Assembly (NCBI GenBank): GCA_016936575.1
Contig: JAFGXQ010000245.1
Span: forward strand, 1-52,903
DNA length: 52,903 nucleotides
Source of the DNA: Deltaproteobacteria bacterium
Lineage (GTDB): Bacteria; Myxococcota_A; Polyangia; JAAYKL01
Direction of reading: 5' to 3'
The position numbers and the translations under genes are program-made. A model generated the notes under the pieces. The model was given only the letters and a program-made list of their open reading frames with translations, was not told the origin of the DNA and did not search any database. Positions within the stretch are counted from its first letter, which is position 1; each line of letters opens with the position of its first letter. Shown piece by piece: positions 27,284 to 35,392 of the stretch.

Positions 27284-28369
27284 CTAGTTGTTGTTCTTGA
27301 AGTCAATCATGAACTGGGCCAGTTTCTCGGCACCCTCCACGGGCATGGCGTTGTACATGGATGCGCGGCAACCACCTACTGACCGGTGTCCTTTAAGCCC
27401 GGAGAACCCGGCTGCTGCGGCCTCACTGATGAATTTCTTTTCCAGTTCTTCAGTGGGGAGACGCCAAACGACATTCATTTTTGAGCGACAGCTTTTTTCT
27501 ACCGGACAGCTGTACCACCCATCGGATGCATCGACGGCGTCGTACAGGAAGGCCGAACGCTGCGTAGCGAGTTTTTGCATTCCGAGCACGCCGCCGTTTG
27601 CTTTGACCCATTCCAGGACGTTGTTCATCATGTAAATGGCAAATACGGGAGGTGTGTTGTACAGCGAATTGGAATCCGCGTGGGTCTTATAGGACATGAA
27701 GTTTGATATGTCGGTGTTCGCCTGTGCGATTAGGGAATTTCGAATAATGACGATGCCCATTCCCGCTGGGCCTAGATTCTTCTGTGCGCCGGCGTATATC
27801 ATATCGATTTTGTCGAAGGGCAAGGGGCGGCTCATGATATGTGATGACATATCAATGATAACGGGAATGTCGCCGCAATCCGGAAATTCCTGCAACTCAA
27901 TTCCCCCGATGGTTTCGTTGGAACAAATATGAACATATGCCGCGTTCTCGCTCGGTACGATTTCTGATGCGACGGGCATGCATGATTTCGGTTTTTCCTC
28001 GTTGCTCCAGATGGCCTTGTACCCATTGTACCGCTTTCCTTCTGCAGCTGCTTTTTTGGACCATGAACCGGTCAATACGTAGTCCAGCGATTTTCCCTCT
28101 TTCGCGAAGTTCATCGGAATCATCACAAAATTCTGGGTTGCACCACCATGTAGCATCAGAACGCTGAAATCATCCGGGATGTCGAGCAGAAATTTCAGAT
28201 TGGCGATGGCGGTGTTGTGAATCTCGTCATACTGTTTGCCACGATGGCTTTGTTCGATGATGGACATTCCAGAACACTGGTAATCGAGAAATTCATGTTG
28301 TGCTTTTTCAAGGGCAGGCAAGGGGAGTGTGCAAGGCCCCGCTGAGAAATTAAATATTCTGTTGGTCAT
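27284..28369 (-). CDS. serC: Phosphoserine aminotransferase
   Basis: Converts 3-phosphohydroxypyruvate and glutamate to phosphoserine (serine and pyridoxal phosphate synthesis). 361 residues. NFSAGPCTLP at the N-terminus, HGGATQNF, and PLP Lys197 in YAGAQKNLGPAG are intact, as is the C-terminal GHRSVGGCRASMYNA phosphate-binding part. Starts at 28369 after AAGGAGAACC. No serA or serB adjacent. Confidence 0.96.
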   Translation of the reverse strand: MTNRIFNFSAGPCTLPLPALEKAQHEFLDYQCSGMSIIEQSHRGKQYDEIHNTAIANLKFLLDIPDDFSVLMLHGGATQNFVMIPMNFAKEGKSLDYVLTGSWSKKAAAEGKRYNGYKAIWSNEEKPKSCMPVASEIVPSENAAYVHICSNETIGGIELQEFPDCGDIPVIIDMSSHIMSRPLPFDKIDMIYAGAQKNLGPAGMGIVIIRNSLIAQANTDISNFMSYKTHADSNSLYNTPPVFAIYMMNNVLEWVKANGGVLGMQKLATQRSAFLYDAVDASDGWYSCPVEKSCRSKMNVVWRLPTEELEKKFISEAAAAGFSGLKGHRSVGGCRASMYNAMPVEGAEKLAQFMIDFKNNN

Positions 28370-28757
28370 ATAACGGTTCTCCTTCAGTGGTTAGAAACCA
28401 GCAGCTAGTGCGAATATTAGCACGCCGACCAAATGCAATTGAGCAGCGTGCGTCCGCTGTGACTCGCGTACGCTATGTCTTTTTCATATAACTGACAAGA
28501 TATAATGTGGGATTATCTCCAAAAAAAAATAAGTCCCGATGCATCTTCGAAACAATCCTGATTTTGTCGTTTTTCATGGGGTACTCTTTTTTTCAAAAAT
28601 TAAAGATTTTATTTCAAAAGTGAAATTGGTTTGCAGTGAAAATACAAAATTATATTCTGGTGGCGAATTATAGGATGGGAATCTACCTGACTATCTAATA
28701 TTATGAGTATATTTAGAATTTATATTAGTTGGTATGTGATTTGCTAGTAAACTTTCC
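28370..28757. other. AT-rich intergenic region upstream of the hairpin RNA
   Basis: No credible coding frame. The serC ribosome binding site (AAGGAG on the minus strand) is at the left end. A TATAAT at 28501-28506 on the plus strand has no good -35 partner. The stretch 28560-28740 is strongly AT-rich with A and T runs, unlike neighbouring genes; it could hold the promoter of the hairpin RNA, but I cannot place it. Confidence 0.4.
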
Positions 28758-28875
28758 GACGGCGAGCTCGTCTCAGATGCCCCCCACATCCACCGGGTTC
28801 GTCGTTCTATTTGCTTTTTAACGGCGAGTTCACAACATGATGCCCCCCACATCAGCTGAACTCGCCGTTTTTTTT
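28758..28875 (+). ncRNA. Candidate small RNA: two tandem hairpins each exposing six cytosines (6C-like)
   Basis: Two consecutive hairpins, both carrying the identical 15-base GATGCCCCCCACATC at their tips (28776-28790 and 28839-28853, period 63). In each, GATG pairs with CATC and presents CCCCCCA as the loop. Basal stem 1 pairs 28759-28770 with 28794-28805 (12 pairs, some G-U); basal stem 2 pairs 28820-28832 with 28857-28869 (13 perfect pairs) and ends in eight T. Between the two stems at least two pairs changed on both sides (C-G to T-A, G-C to A-T), which supports conserved structure. The layout matches the 6C RNA described in actinobacteria. C-rich loops in such RNAs pair with G-rich ribosome binding sites; that function here is inferred. 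Plus strand, because only that strand has the T run. Confidence 0.65.
28820..28875 (+). terminator. Intrinsic terminator formed by the second C-rich hairpin
   Basis: Perfect 13-base-pair stem (arms 28820-28832 and 28857-28869), 24-base loop with an inner four-pair stem, followed immediately by a run of T (28868-28875). It would terminate the plus-strand RNA of 28758-28875. Confidence 0.85.
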
Positions 28876-29109
28876 AGACCGGTTCGGATTTTGAATGATT
28901 GTAATTGTGCGCAGCAATTGCGGCGTTCAGCAGGGCGGACGACGAAGGCAGTGTGACCACTGTCGACGGGGACAACGCCGCGGAAGGACGTGAGGGCAAG
29001 CAGAAAACGATCAGTCGAATTCCGAATCGGTTTAGGGCGTTGTCAACGTCTTTGCTGTCAGGGGTTTGGGATTATTGCGAGGGCGCGTGCACTGAGGAAG
29101 CGAATTATT
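28876..29109. other. Gap between the hairpin RNA and the receiver gene
   Basis: GC-richer than the AT-rich part to the left. A short plus-strand frame from GTG at 28905 (80 residues, to 29147) overlaps the 3' end of the receiver gene and has no ribosome binding site or recognisable domain. It may be a gene remnant; I see no tRNA, terminator or repeat in it. Confidence 0.35.
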
Positions 29110-29505
29110 TCAACGGGAGGAGTGAGCCAGCAATTTTCGAATTTTGAACAGGAGTTCCGAAAAATCGAACGGTTTGTCGATGTGGTCATTGGCGCCGTAG
29201 AGTGGCGAGGTCATTTCATTGAGGCTTTCACCGATTCCGGTGAGCATCATGATTGGTAAATTTTTCAGCTTTTCATCGGCGCGGACAGCTTTACAGACTT
29301 CCCATCCATTCATTTGCGGCATCATTACATCGAGCACAACCGCATCGGGTTCTTCCCGTTGGATGAGTTTCAATGCATCTGCACCGTTGTTCGCCGTGAT
29401 TATGGAGCATTCGAGGACTCCAAGCCGTCTGGTGAGTATGCCGATCAGTTCCGGATCGTCATCTGCAAGCAGCAGCAATGGTTTTTCGCGATTCTCTTTA
29501 TGCAT
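29110..29505 (-). CDS. Stand-alone response regulator receiver domain
   Basis: 131 residues, a single CheY-like receiver without output domain. Acidic pocket ADDDPE (14-19), phosphate-accepting Asp59 (VVLDVMMP), Thr89 (MLTG), Lys111 (IDKPF). No histidine kinase lies in the window, so its partner is unknown. Preceded and followed by gaps, so probably transcribed alone. Confidence 0.9.
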   Translation of the reverse strand: MHKENREKPLLLLADDDPELIGILTRRLGVLECSIITANNGADALKLIQREEPDAVVLDVMMPQMNGWEVCKAVRADEKLKNLPIMMLTGIGESLNEMTSPLYGANDHIDKPFDFSELLFKIRKLLAHSSR

Positions 29506-29678
29506 ATCTTCAATTTCCTACATCGGTTGGGTCAAACAATTCGTTTATCTGGCATGTACTCACATTGACTTATTTTCGTTAAAAAGTCAACGAATTGTAA
29601 CCGCACTACGCTCGTTCCACAAGACCGCAAAGACGCATTTTTGTCGACACAATACGTGGGAATGACAATGAAAACGCA

Positions 29679-31244
29679 TTATTTTTCGAACGGCTGTTTA
29701 CCGATGATGCCCTGGACCAATCGTTTCATTGTGTACTTGGTACTTCCGTATGTGTTGATAATCGTATCGGTACTGTAAAAGTACTCTTTTTCGATGAACG
29801 GATGAAAGTGAGAAATAAAAACGGTGGGGGTGCCCAACCGCATCCATCCCCCCATCATGAGTCTGGCTTTGGGACCGGCCAGCCGGGCAATGTTGGTACC
29901 GTAATCGTGTCTTGCGGAAATGGAACAAACGATTAGGTCAAAATCCCCCTGGTAGACTCTGTCGAAAATCTCTTCCGGCGCCTCGCAAATCAGTTCATCC
30001 ACGCTGTCGCTGTACTTGCCCAGCTCTGTGGTTAATTCGGCGAAGAGTGTCTTCTCGTCATCGTAGCGCATAGAAATGATGACGTGACCGATTCGGGTGT
30101 CTTTGGTGATGTTGGTCGGGAGCAGATTTTCGCGATCGCGAATCACTCGAACGCATTTGTCCACGATAGCGCGAGAGGTTGCCTCGTGTTTCTCGTAGTT
30201 GATATCTGTCGGCGGCTGAGTGTCTCGATCGAGTAGTCCGAGCTTGTCTTTCAGGGATACAATTCGACATGCGCGCGCAACAAGCGTTTCTTTTTTCAAC
30301 ATGCCGTTTTCCAGCCGAATTTTCATTTCTGTATGGAAATAATCCAGATTGGGAAACAGCACACAATCGCCCCCGGCTTCAAGGAATAGGGCCGCGGCAT
30401 CGAATCGATTGATGAACCCTGCGAACCCACCCATGTTTACCGCATCGGACACAATCAGACCGTCGAAACCGAGTTCTCCACGAAGGAGGTCTCCGAGCAG
30501 TGGTTTTGAAATGGATGCCGGTGGATAATAATCGGTATCTTTCCACTTATTATCGAAAGCGGGAAGAGCGATGTGTCCCGGCATAATCGCCATTGCCCCC
30601 TGATCAATCAGTTCCTTGAAAACCTTTCCGGAGGTTTGAAACCATTCCTCTCTGGTTTGGGGATTGATCGGAACCGTCAGGTGTTGATCGTATATGTCAA
30701 AGCCGTCCCCAGGGAAGTGTTTCAGGGTTGCCACCATTCCGCTTTCCTGGAGACCGCGCATGTACGCGCCTGCAATTTTAATGACGGTGTCGGCATCCTG
30801 GGCGGCGGACCGAAGGCTCACCATCGGACTGTCCGCCACTGCGGCAATATCCACACATGGCGACAACGACCAGTTGTATCCGACAGCGCGACCTTCGTGC
30901 GCAGCGGCTCGTCCCATGTCGTATGCGAGTTGTTCGTCGCCGGCGATTCCGGCAGCCATGATGGACGGAAATTGGGTTCCGTCTTTAATCATTTCACCGG
31001 GGCCGCTTTCCATGTCTGTTGTAATCAGCGGGGGAAAAGAACACTGCGATTTGAACTTTTTAATCGATGTTTTCAGGTCGTCTTTGTTCGCGGCGTGAAA
31101 GAAAAGTGCACCGAAGTTATGCTGTTTCGGTAAAGGCGTATGAGAAAAAAACTGCGGACAGGTGATTTGACACAAAAGGGAGTTAATATCCATTTCGTCT
31201 ACAAGTTTTTTGGCGCGTTCTGTGATTGGAATTGTAAATTTCAT
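29679..31244 (-). CDS. Glycoside hydrolase family 3, beta-N-acetylhexosaminidase (NagZ-like)
   Basis: 521 residues, no signal peptide, so probably cytoplasmic. The N-terminal TIM barrel shows KHFPGDG (175-181) with the NagZ-type Asp186 and His188 (YDQH) and nucleophile Asp267 in FDGLIVSDAVNM. The last 170 residues form a second, Rossmann-like GH3 C-terminal domain, longer than in single-domain NagZ. The KHFPG motif with the Asp-His pair indicates N-acetylglucosaminidase activity on cell-wall fragments rather than beta-glucosidase (family knowledge). AAGGA lies 12 bases before the ATG at 31244. Confidence 0.88.
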   Translation of the reverse strand: MKFTIPITERAKKLVDEMDINSLLCQITCPQFFSHTPLPKQHNFGALFFHAANKDDLKTSIKKFKSQCSFPPLITTDMESGPGEMIKDGTQFPSIMAAGIAGDEQLAYDMGRAAAHEGRAVGYNWSLSPCVDIAAVADSPMVSLRSAAQDADTVIKIAGAYMRGLQESGMVATLKHFPGDGFDIYDQHLTVPINPQTREEWFQTSGKVFKELIDQGAMAIMPGHIALPAFDNKWKDTDYYPPASISKPLLGDLLRGELGFDGLIVSDAVNMGGFAGFINRFDAAALFLEAGGDCVLFPNLDYFHTEMKIRLENGMLKKETLVARACRIVSLKDKLGLLDRDTQPPTDINYEKHEATSRAIVDKCVRVIRDRENLLPTNITKDTRIGHVIISMRYDDEKTLFAELTTELGKYSDSVDELICEAPEEIFDRVYQGDFDLIVCSISARHDYGTNIARLAGPKARLMMGGWMRLGTPTVFISHFHPFIEKEYFYSTDTIINTYGSTKYTMKRLVQGIIGKQPFEK

Positions 31245-31303
31245 AAGAGTTCAAAATCCTTGTTCAGGTCTCGCTCGACGAAGTCGTTCTTAACATAAAG
31301 AGC

Positions 31304-31345
31304 ATGGAATTTAAACAATTGAGTTAACAAATTGTGAAATTCCAT
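31304..31345. other. Imperfect palindrome between the M17-domain gene and the GH3 gene
   Basis: ATGGAATTT at 31304-31312 pairs with AAATTCCAT at 31337-31345, and an inner ACAATT/AATTGT extends it with a one-base bulge. There is no T run on the minus strand. It could be an operator, a weak terminator of the rib-nusB transcript, or chance in AT-rich DNA. Confidence 0.35.
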
Positions 31346-31392
31346 ATTTTGTCTTCATAAAATGCGGAATTGAGTGTGACCCAAACGGATAA

Positions 31393-31926
31393 TTACGATG
31401 TCGGCGGCGGGGTTACCGATGCTTTCATGCGGCGCTTTTCCATTTCTTCCTGGAATATGGGGTGTACCTCGTAAGTATCTATAATTGTAACGTAAAATTT
31501 GTCTTCAAGTCTTTGGTAAATGTCAAGAAACCACTGTATGGCATCGTGCGCATCGAGCAGATTTTCAGGGCGTCCGGGAAGCGCTGTGGTAAGCTGTGTG
31601 CAATTCAGTTGTTTCGCAGAGGTGAACATCTGCTGAATGCCGACTTTGAATGATTCCCTGGACAGTTCAGAACGCCTCCCGGCGCCGATAAGAATCAAGT
31701 GTTCAAGTGTCATTCGATTGCCGAGGGGGAACAGCAGTTGTTCCCCCAGAGCGCCGGTGATGAATCCATCGATGCTCAATTGGGAAAGCCTGCCCAGCAG
31801 ACGCCAGTCGACCTGCCCTACGACGCCGGAAAGCGGCATTTTGTCTCTAAAACTAAATAAATAGAGTGCCCCCTGGTTCGACTTGATCGCATCCAGTTTG
31901 GGCGGAATAAGTGAGAGTTGACTCAA
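31393..31926 (-). CDS. Stand-alone M17 aminopeptidase N-terminal (macro-like) domain protein
   Basis: 177 residues. Resembles the N-terminal domain of leucyl aminopeptidases (PF02789-like): LSQLSIDGFITGALGEQLLFPLGNRMTLEHLILIGAGRRSELSRE, followed by a Rossmann-like half, but the catalytic metal-binding domain is absent. The protein ends in a Pro/Thr tail. The start is TTG overlapping the nusB stop (TTGA), so it is translated after nusB. Enzyme activity is unlikely; a regulatory or scaffold role is inferred. The call rests on the pattern IGAGRR(S/D)ELSxE. Confidence 0.7.
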   Translation of the reverse strand: MSQLSLIPPKLDAIKSNQGALYLFSFRDKMPLSGVVGQVDWRLLGRLSQLSIDGFITGALGEQLLFPLGNRMTLEHLILIGAGRRSELSRESFKVGIQQMFTSAKQLNCTQLTTALPGRPENLLDAHDAIQWFLDIYQRLEDKFYVTIIDTYEVHPIFQEEMEKRRMKASVTPPPTS

Positions 31927-32339
31927 TCTGGGCTACCTACATCCTTGGCAATTCTGTCAAGCACACCATTGACGAAAGCGGCAGATTCTTCGGCACCGAA
32001 TCGTTTCGCCAATTCAACCGCTTCGTTGATTACAATCTTAACGGGCGTCGCCACCTCTGTTTGGGTAAGTTCAAACACGCCGATTCGTAAAATATTTCGA
32101 TCTACCCGACTCATTCGCTCCAGTCTCCAGTTGTCGCTCGCGCTGGTAATAGTGTGGTCTATTTGTGCGACGTGAGTCGCAATTTGCGTGAACAGATGGA
32201 TGCTGAATTCTTCAGGTATCGAGCCTTCGCCAAAACTGCTGCGGTAGGACAGAAGGACCGCTTCGGGGGAGTCTCCGGTGGATTCCAGTTGAAACAGCAT
32301 TTGGAGAACCGCTTCTCGCGCACGACGACGGGTAGCCAT
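31923..32339 (-). CDS. nusB: Transcription antitermination factor NusB
   Basis: RNA-binding factor for rRNA antitermination with NusE. 138 residues, starting MATRRRAREAVLQMLFQLE; the Arg-rich N-terminus and VDRNILRIGVFEL and VKIVINEAVELAKRFG motifs are typical. The ATG at 32339 begins two bases after the ribH stop, which rejects the longer frame to 32441. Part of the ribE-ribBX-ribH-nusB operon, a common arrangement. Confidence 0.95.
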   Translation of the reverse strand: MATRRRAREAVLQMLFQLESTGDSPEAVLLSYRSSFGEGSIPEEFSIHLFTQIATHVAQIDHTITSASDNWRLERMSRVDRNILRIGVFELTQTEVATPVKIVINEAVELAKRFGAEESAAFVNGVLDRIAKDVGSPD

Positions 32340-32340
32340 A

Positions 32341-32826
32341 TTACAGTTTCTCCGAAAGGTTAGCCATTTCGATGGCCGCCATCGCCGCTTCTGCGCCTTT
32401 GTTTCCGGCTTTGGTGCCTGCGCGTTCGATGGCCTGTTCAATGGTATCGGTGGTGATTACGCCGTAGGTGACCGGTTTATCTGCGCTCATGGCGACCTGG
32501 GCCAACCCTTTGGTTACTTCCGCGCTGATATACTCAAAGTGAGGTGTCGCACCGCGAATGACAGCGCCGAGTGCGATAATCCCGTCCACCGCGGCATTCT
32601 GCGATACCCGTTTGGCCACATGAGGTATTTCGAATGCTCCGGGGGCACGATAGATGGTGCACTGACTGGTATCACAACCGTGTCTCGCCAATGTGTCGAG
32701 GCACCCTTCAACTAGTCTGTCCACGATAAAGTGGTTGAATCTTGAAACGATAATTGCAAATTTTTTACCGGTCGCATCGAGGTTCCCCTCTACAATTTTC
32801 GGACTCTTTGTCGTGATGTCGGACAT
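32341..32826 (-). CDS. ribH: 6,7-dimethyl-8-ribityllumazine synthase
   Basis: Penultimate step of riboflavin synthesis. 161 residues with VSRFNHFI, RAPGAFEIPHVAKR, LGAVIRGATPHFEYI and the C-terminal NKGAEAAMAAIEM. The start at 32826 follows GGAGG located inside the end of ribBX, so the two are coupled. Confidence 0.97.
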   Translation of the reverse strand: MSDITTKSPKIVEGNLDATGKKFAIIVSRFNHFIVDRLVEGCLDTLARHGCDTSQCTIYRAPGAFEIPHVAKRVSQNAAVDGIIALGAVIRGATPHFEYISAEVTKGLAQVAMSADKPVTYGVITTDTIEQAIERAGTKAGNKGAEAAMAAIEMANLSEKL

Positions 32827-32828
32827 AT

Positions 32829-33956
32829 TTATACCTCCTCAAGGGATATTTGTGTGGTTGATTCAAATCCCCAGGCGCGCAAGCCTACCAATTTATGGGG
32901 ATTATTAGAGATGACCTGAAGATTTCGAACCCCCAGGTCGAGTAGAATCTGGGCACCGATGCCGTACTCGCGAATGATTATATCGTTGTGGGGGGCGCTT
33001 TGTTTGTGAAGTGCCTGCTTCAGTTGTTCGCCATATGTGTCACGAGACGGCAAAAACAGAAGCACGCCGCGGCCACGGCGGATAATTGCATCGATGAGTT
33101 GCTGAACACTGGGGCTGCTGGGCCGTGTGCAAGCGCCGAAAATGTCATCTGTGACGTTTGCCACATGTGCTCGGATGGGGACCGGTTGGCCGTCGTCGAT
33201 GGGACCTAGTGTCAATGCCACGTACTCATGGCGAATAATTCCCGGCAGTGCTTCATATACATGCGCTGTGAACGTCGCCTTCTGTGCGCTGCCGAGTTCG
33301 AGTTCGTACGACGCGGTTTTTTCCACCAGGCGGTCATGCTGCAACCGATACTCGATTAAATCTGCAATGCTCACGACAACCAGGCCGTGCTCCTCCGCAA
33401 ATTTTCGCAAATCTTCCATTCTTGCCATCGTACCGTCGGATTTCATAATTTCGCAAATCACACCTGCCGGTTCCAACCCGGCCAGTCGCGCCAAATCGAC
33501 GGACCCCTCGGTCTGCCCCGTTCGCTGAAGCACGCCTCCCGGCATGGCACGAAGTGGAAAGACGTGTCCGGGGCTGATGAGATCGCTCGCTGTGGAATTC
33601 GGGTCCGCACATACCTTCGTGGTATGGGCGCGATCCGCCGCGCTGATTCCGGTACTCACTCCGGATGCCGCTTCCACCGATACTGTGAAAGCGGTTCCCA
33701 ACGACGTCTGGTTGGTGGCCACCATCATCGGAAGCTGCAGGCGGTCGACCTGTTTGGGGGTCAGGGTAACACAGATGAGCCCGCAACCTTTGGTTGCCAT
33801 GAAGGTGATCGCTTCCGGGGTGACCAGTTCCGCGGCCATGGTCAAATCTCCTTCATTCTCCCTGTCCTCATCGTCCACGAGAATGACCATTTTTCCGGCT
33901 TTGATTTCTTCGATTGCGCGTTCTGCGCGGGCAATCGATTTTTGTAGTTCAATCAA
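32829..33956 (-). CDS. ribBX: RibBX: DHBP synthase fused to an inactive GTP-cyclohydrolase-II-like domain
   Basis: 375 residues. The N-terminal DHBP synthase is complete (VDDEDRENEGDL at 27-38, MATKGCGLICVTLT, HTTKVCAD, PGHVFPL) and makes dihydroxybutanone phosphate from ribulose 5-phosphate. Residues 205-375 look like GTP cyclohydrolase II by length and by YGIGAQILLDLGVRNLQVISNNP, but the three zinc Cys are replaced: aligning HSECLTGD with HVANVTDD and LRCDC with CTRPS gives Asn267, Arg278 and Ser280. The QEGRGIGL motif is also gone. This matches the RibBX variant known from Proteobacteria, not a working RibBA. TTG start after GAGG. A separate ribA must exist elsewhere. Confidence 0.88.
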   Translation of the reverse strand: MIELQKSIARAERAIEEIKAGKMVILVDDEDRENEGDLTMAAELVTPEAITFMATKGCGLICVTLTPKQVDRLQLPMMVATNQTSLGTAFTVSVEAASGVSTGISAADRAHTTKVCADPNSTASDLISPGHVFPLRAMPGGVLQRTGQTEGSVDLARLAGLEPAGVICEIMKSDGTMARMEDLRKFAEEHGLVVVSIADLIEYRLQHDRLVEKTASYELELGSAQKATFTAHVYEALPGIIRHEYVALTLGPIDDGQPVPIRAHVANVTDDIFGACTRPSSPSVQQLIDAIIRRGRGVLLFLPSRDTYGEQLKQALHKQSAPHNDIIIREYGIGAQILLDLGVRNLQVISNNPHKLVGLRAWGFESTTQISLEEV

Positions 33957-33963
33957 TTTTTCA

Positions 33964-34617
33964 TTACCTCATAAAACCGTTTTGCAGCAATGTTTCCAAA
34001 GAAATGTCGGAGCCGTTCGGTTTGTTTGTTTCGCCATCCAGTCGCCGACTGACATATTTGGCGAGTATGTCGGTTTCAAGATTCACCAGCGCGCCCTTCT
34101 GCAGACCGGCCAGTGTGGTGTGTTCAAGAGTAATCGGGATGATCATTACTTCAAAAAACTGCGTATGCACTGTGTTCACCGTCAAACTGACCCCATCGAG
34201 GGCGATAGAACCCTTGGGGGCGATCTGCTGCGTCAGTTCCGGAGATTCCGGAAGTGCGAATTGAAATCGAACCGCTTCGTTTTCCGTATGGCGATGCAGC
34301 AGTTGCACCCGCGTATCCACATGGCCGGTCACCAGGTGACCACCGAGCGGTGTGCTTAGCGTGACGGCTTTTTCCAAATTGACTTTCGCACCGTTTGTGA
34401 GGCTGCCGATACTGGTGACATCGAGGGTTTCCCGTGACGCGAATACATCAAATTCTGTTCCACGAAATCCGGTCACGGAAAGACAGGCGCCGTTCACGGC
34501 AATGCTTTCTCCCAGCATTAAGGAAGCGAATTTCGAACGGACCGAAATCACTGCTTCGTTGCCCTGGTGGCGTTTTGAAGCGATTTCTCCAATGCATTGA
34601 ATCAATCCGGTAAACAT
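33964..34617 (-). CDS. ribE: Riboflavin synthase, alpha subunit
   Basis: Dismutates two lumazines to riboflavin. 217 residues with the two tandem lumazine-binding repeats; start MFTGLIQCIGEI, repeat landmarks SIAVNGACLSVTG, GGHLVTGHVD, GSIALDGVSLTV. The ATG at 34617 matches the conserved N-terminus; an upstream extension to 34689 is rejected. First gene of the rib operon; I see no FMN riboswitch in the 116 bases upstream. Confidence 0.95.
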   Translation of the reverse strand: MFTGLIQCIGEIASKRHQGNEAVISVRSKFASLMLGESIAVNGACLSVTGFRGTEFDVFASRETLDVTSIGSLTNGAKVNLEKAVTLSTPLGGHLVTGHVDTRVQLLHRHTENEAVRFQFALPESPELTQQIAPKGSIALDGVSLTVNTVHTQFFEVMIIPITLEHTTLAGLQKGALVNLETDILAKYVSRRLDGETNKPNGSDISLETLLQNGFMR

Positions 34618-34733
34618 ATTCCCAAAGTTCAGTTTCCCAAAGCCTCTTTTTGTCTTCTCAAGGGCTTCGAGCCACGTAAATATACACAAAGAAAGTCGTT
34701 TTTCTAGGAGTTTTTCTTTTTAATGAACAGGAG

Positions 34734-35114
34734 CTACAACTTCTTTTCCGGAGGCGGCGGGGCGACAGAGCGTTTTGAAATGTACTCCGGGAGTAACTCC
34801 TTGCCTTGATTGATCTGACTGAACTCAATGCCCAGCCCCGGTACCCCGATGCTGCGATTGTTGTCATGGGAAGGAGAATGTGAATTGCTTTTCCAGGCCA
34901 CTCGGCCCTTGGCGAGAAGATCGCCCACGTCTTGCAGACTCAGCCGAATATCAATTTCAGTACCGGTTTCAATGATTGGTAGAGTTTGCAGAAACAACCC
35001 GTGAGGGCTTAAATTGGTCACTGTGCCGAAGAGTGTGACGCTTTCTTGTTCGATCCAGCATTGACAGTTTGCGATACAGCGTGCGCTTGTTCGTCGTTCG
35101 GTTTTTTTTGTCAC
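34734..35114 (-). CDS. PilZ domain protein
   Basis: 126 residues from the GTG at 35114, which has AAGGA about ten bases upstream. The longer frame to 35195 begins with TTG and lacks a ribosome binding site. The c-di-GMP-binding motifs are present: RRTSAR (7-12) and NLSPHG (34-39), followed by the PilZ beta barrel with IDIRLSLQ and GRVAW. The C-terminus is Pro-rich (APPPPEKK). Likely c-di-GMP effector; partner unknown. Same strand as the rib operon, 116 bases upstream of ribE. Confidence 0.82.
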   Translation of the reverse strand: MTKKTERRTSARCIANCQCWIEQESVTLFGTVTNLSPHGLFLQTLPIIETGTEIDIRLSLQDVGDLLAKGRVAWKSNSHSPSHDNNRSIGVPGLGIEFSQINQGKELLPEYISKRSVAPPPPEKKL

Positions 35115-35392
35115 CGTTACGTCATCCTTTGCCCCCCGGCAGCCATTTATCTTATGATAGTGGCTTTCGATTTGCAACGCAAAAAAGTGGGTCAATGCAA
35201 CGGAAAATGGTGTAGTTACGCGGACTTATTTCATAATTAAAAAGGTTGACTTTCATAAGTGAAATGGAAATTTTGGTATTTGTAAAATGCAGTGGTTGAA
35301 AATTTGTACCCCGTGATGGATTATATGGATTCTCTTTTCGGCGGTTCGCATTATATCATTTACGTCTACGCCCCAACGTTTACAGTGGCCGT

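Noticed and set aside
28501..28506. TATAAT as promoter of the hairpin RNA
   Set aside because: No -35-like hexamer at 16-18 bases and more than 240 bases from the first hairpin; not enough to call.
28905..29147. 80-residue plus-strand frame
   Set aside because: GTG start without ribosome binding site, overlaps the conserved end of the receiver gene on the other strand, no recognisable domain.
34618..34733. FMN riboswitch upstream of ribE
   Set aside because: The conserved RFN-element blocks are not visible; the gap is short and AT-rich.
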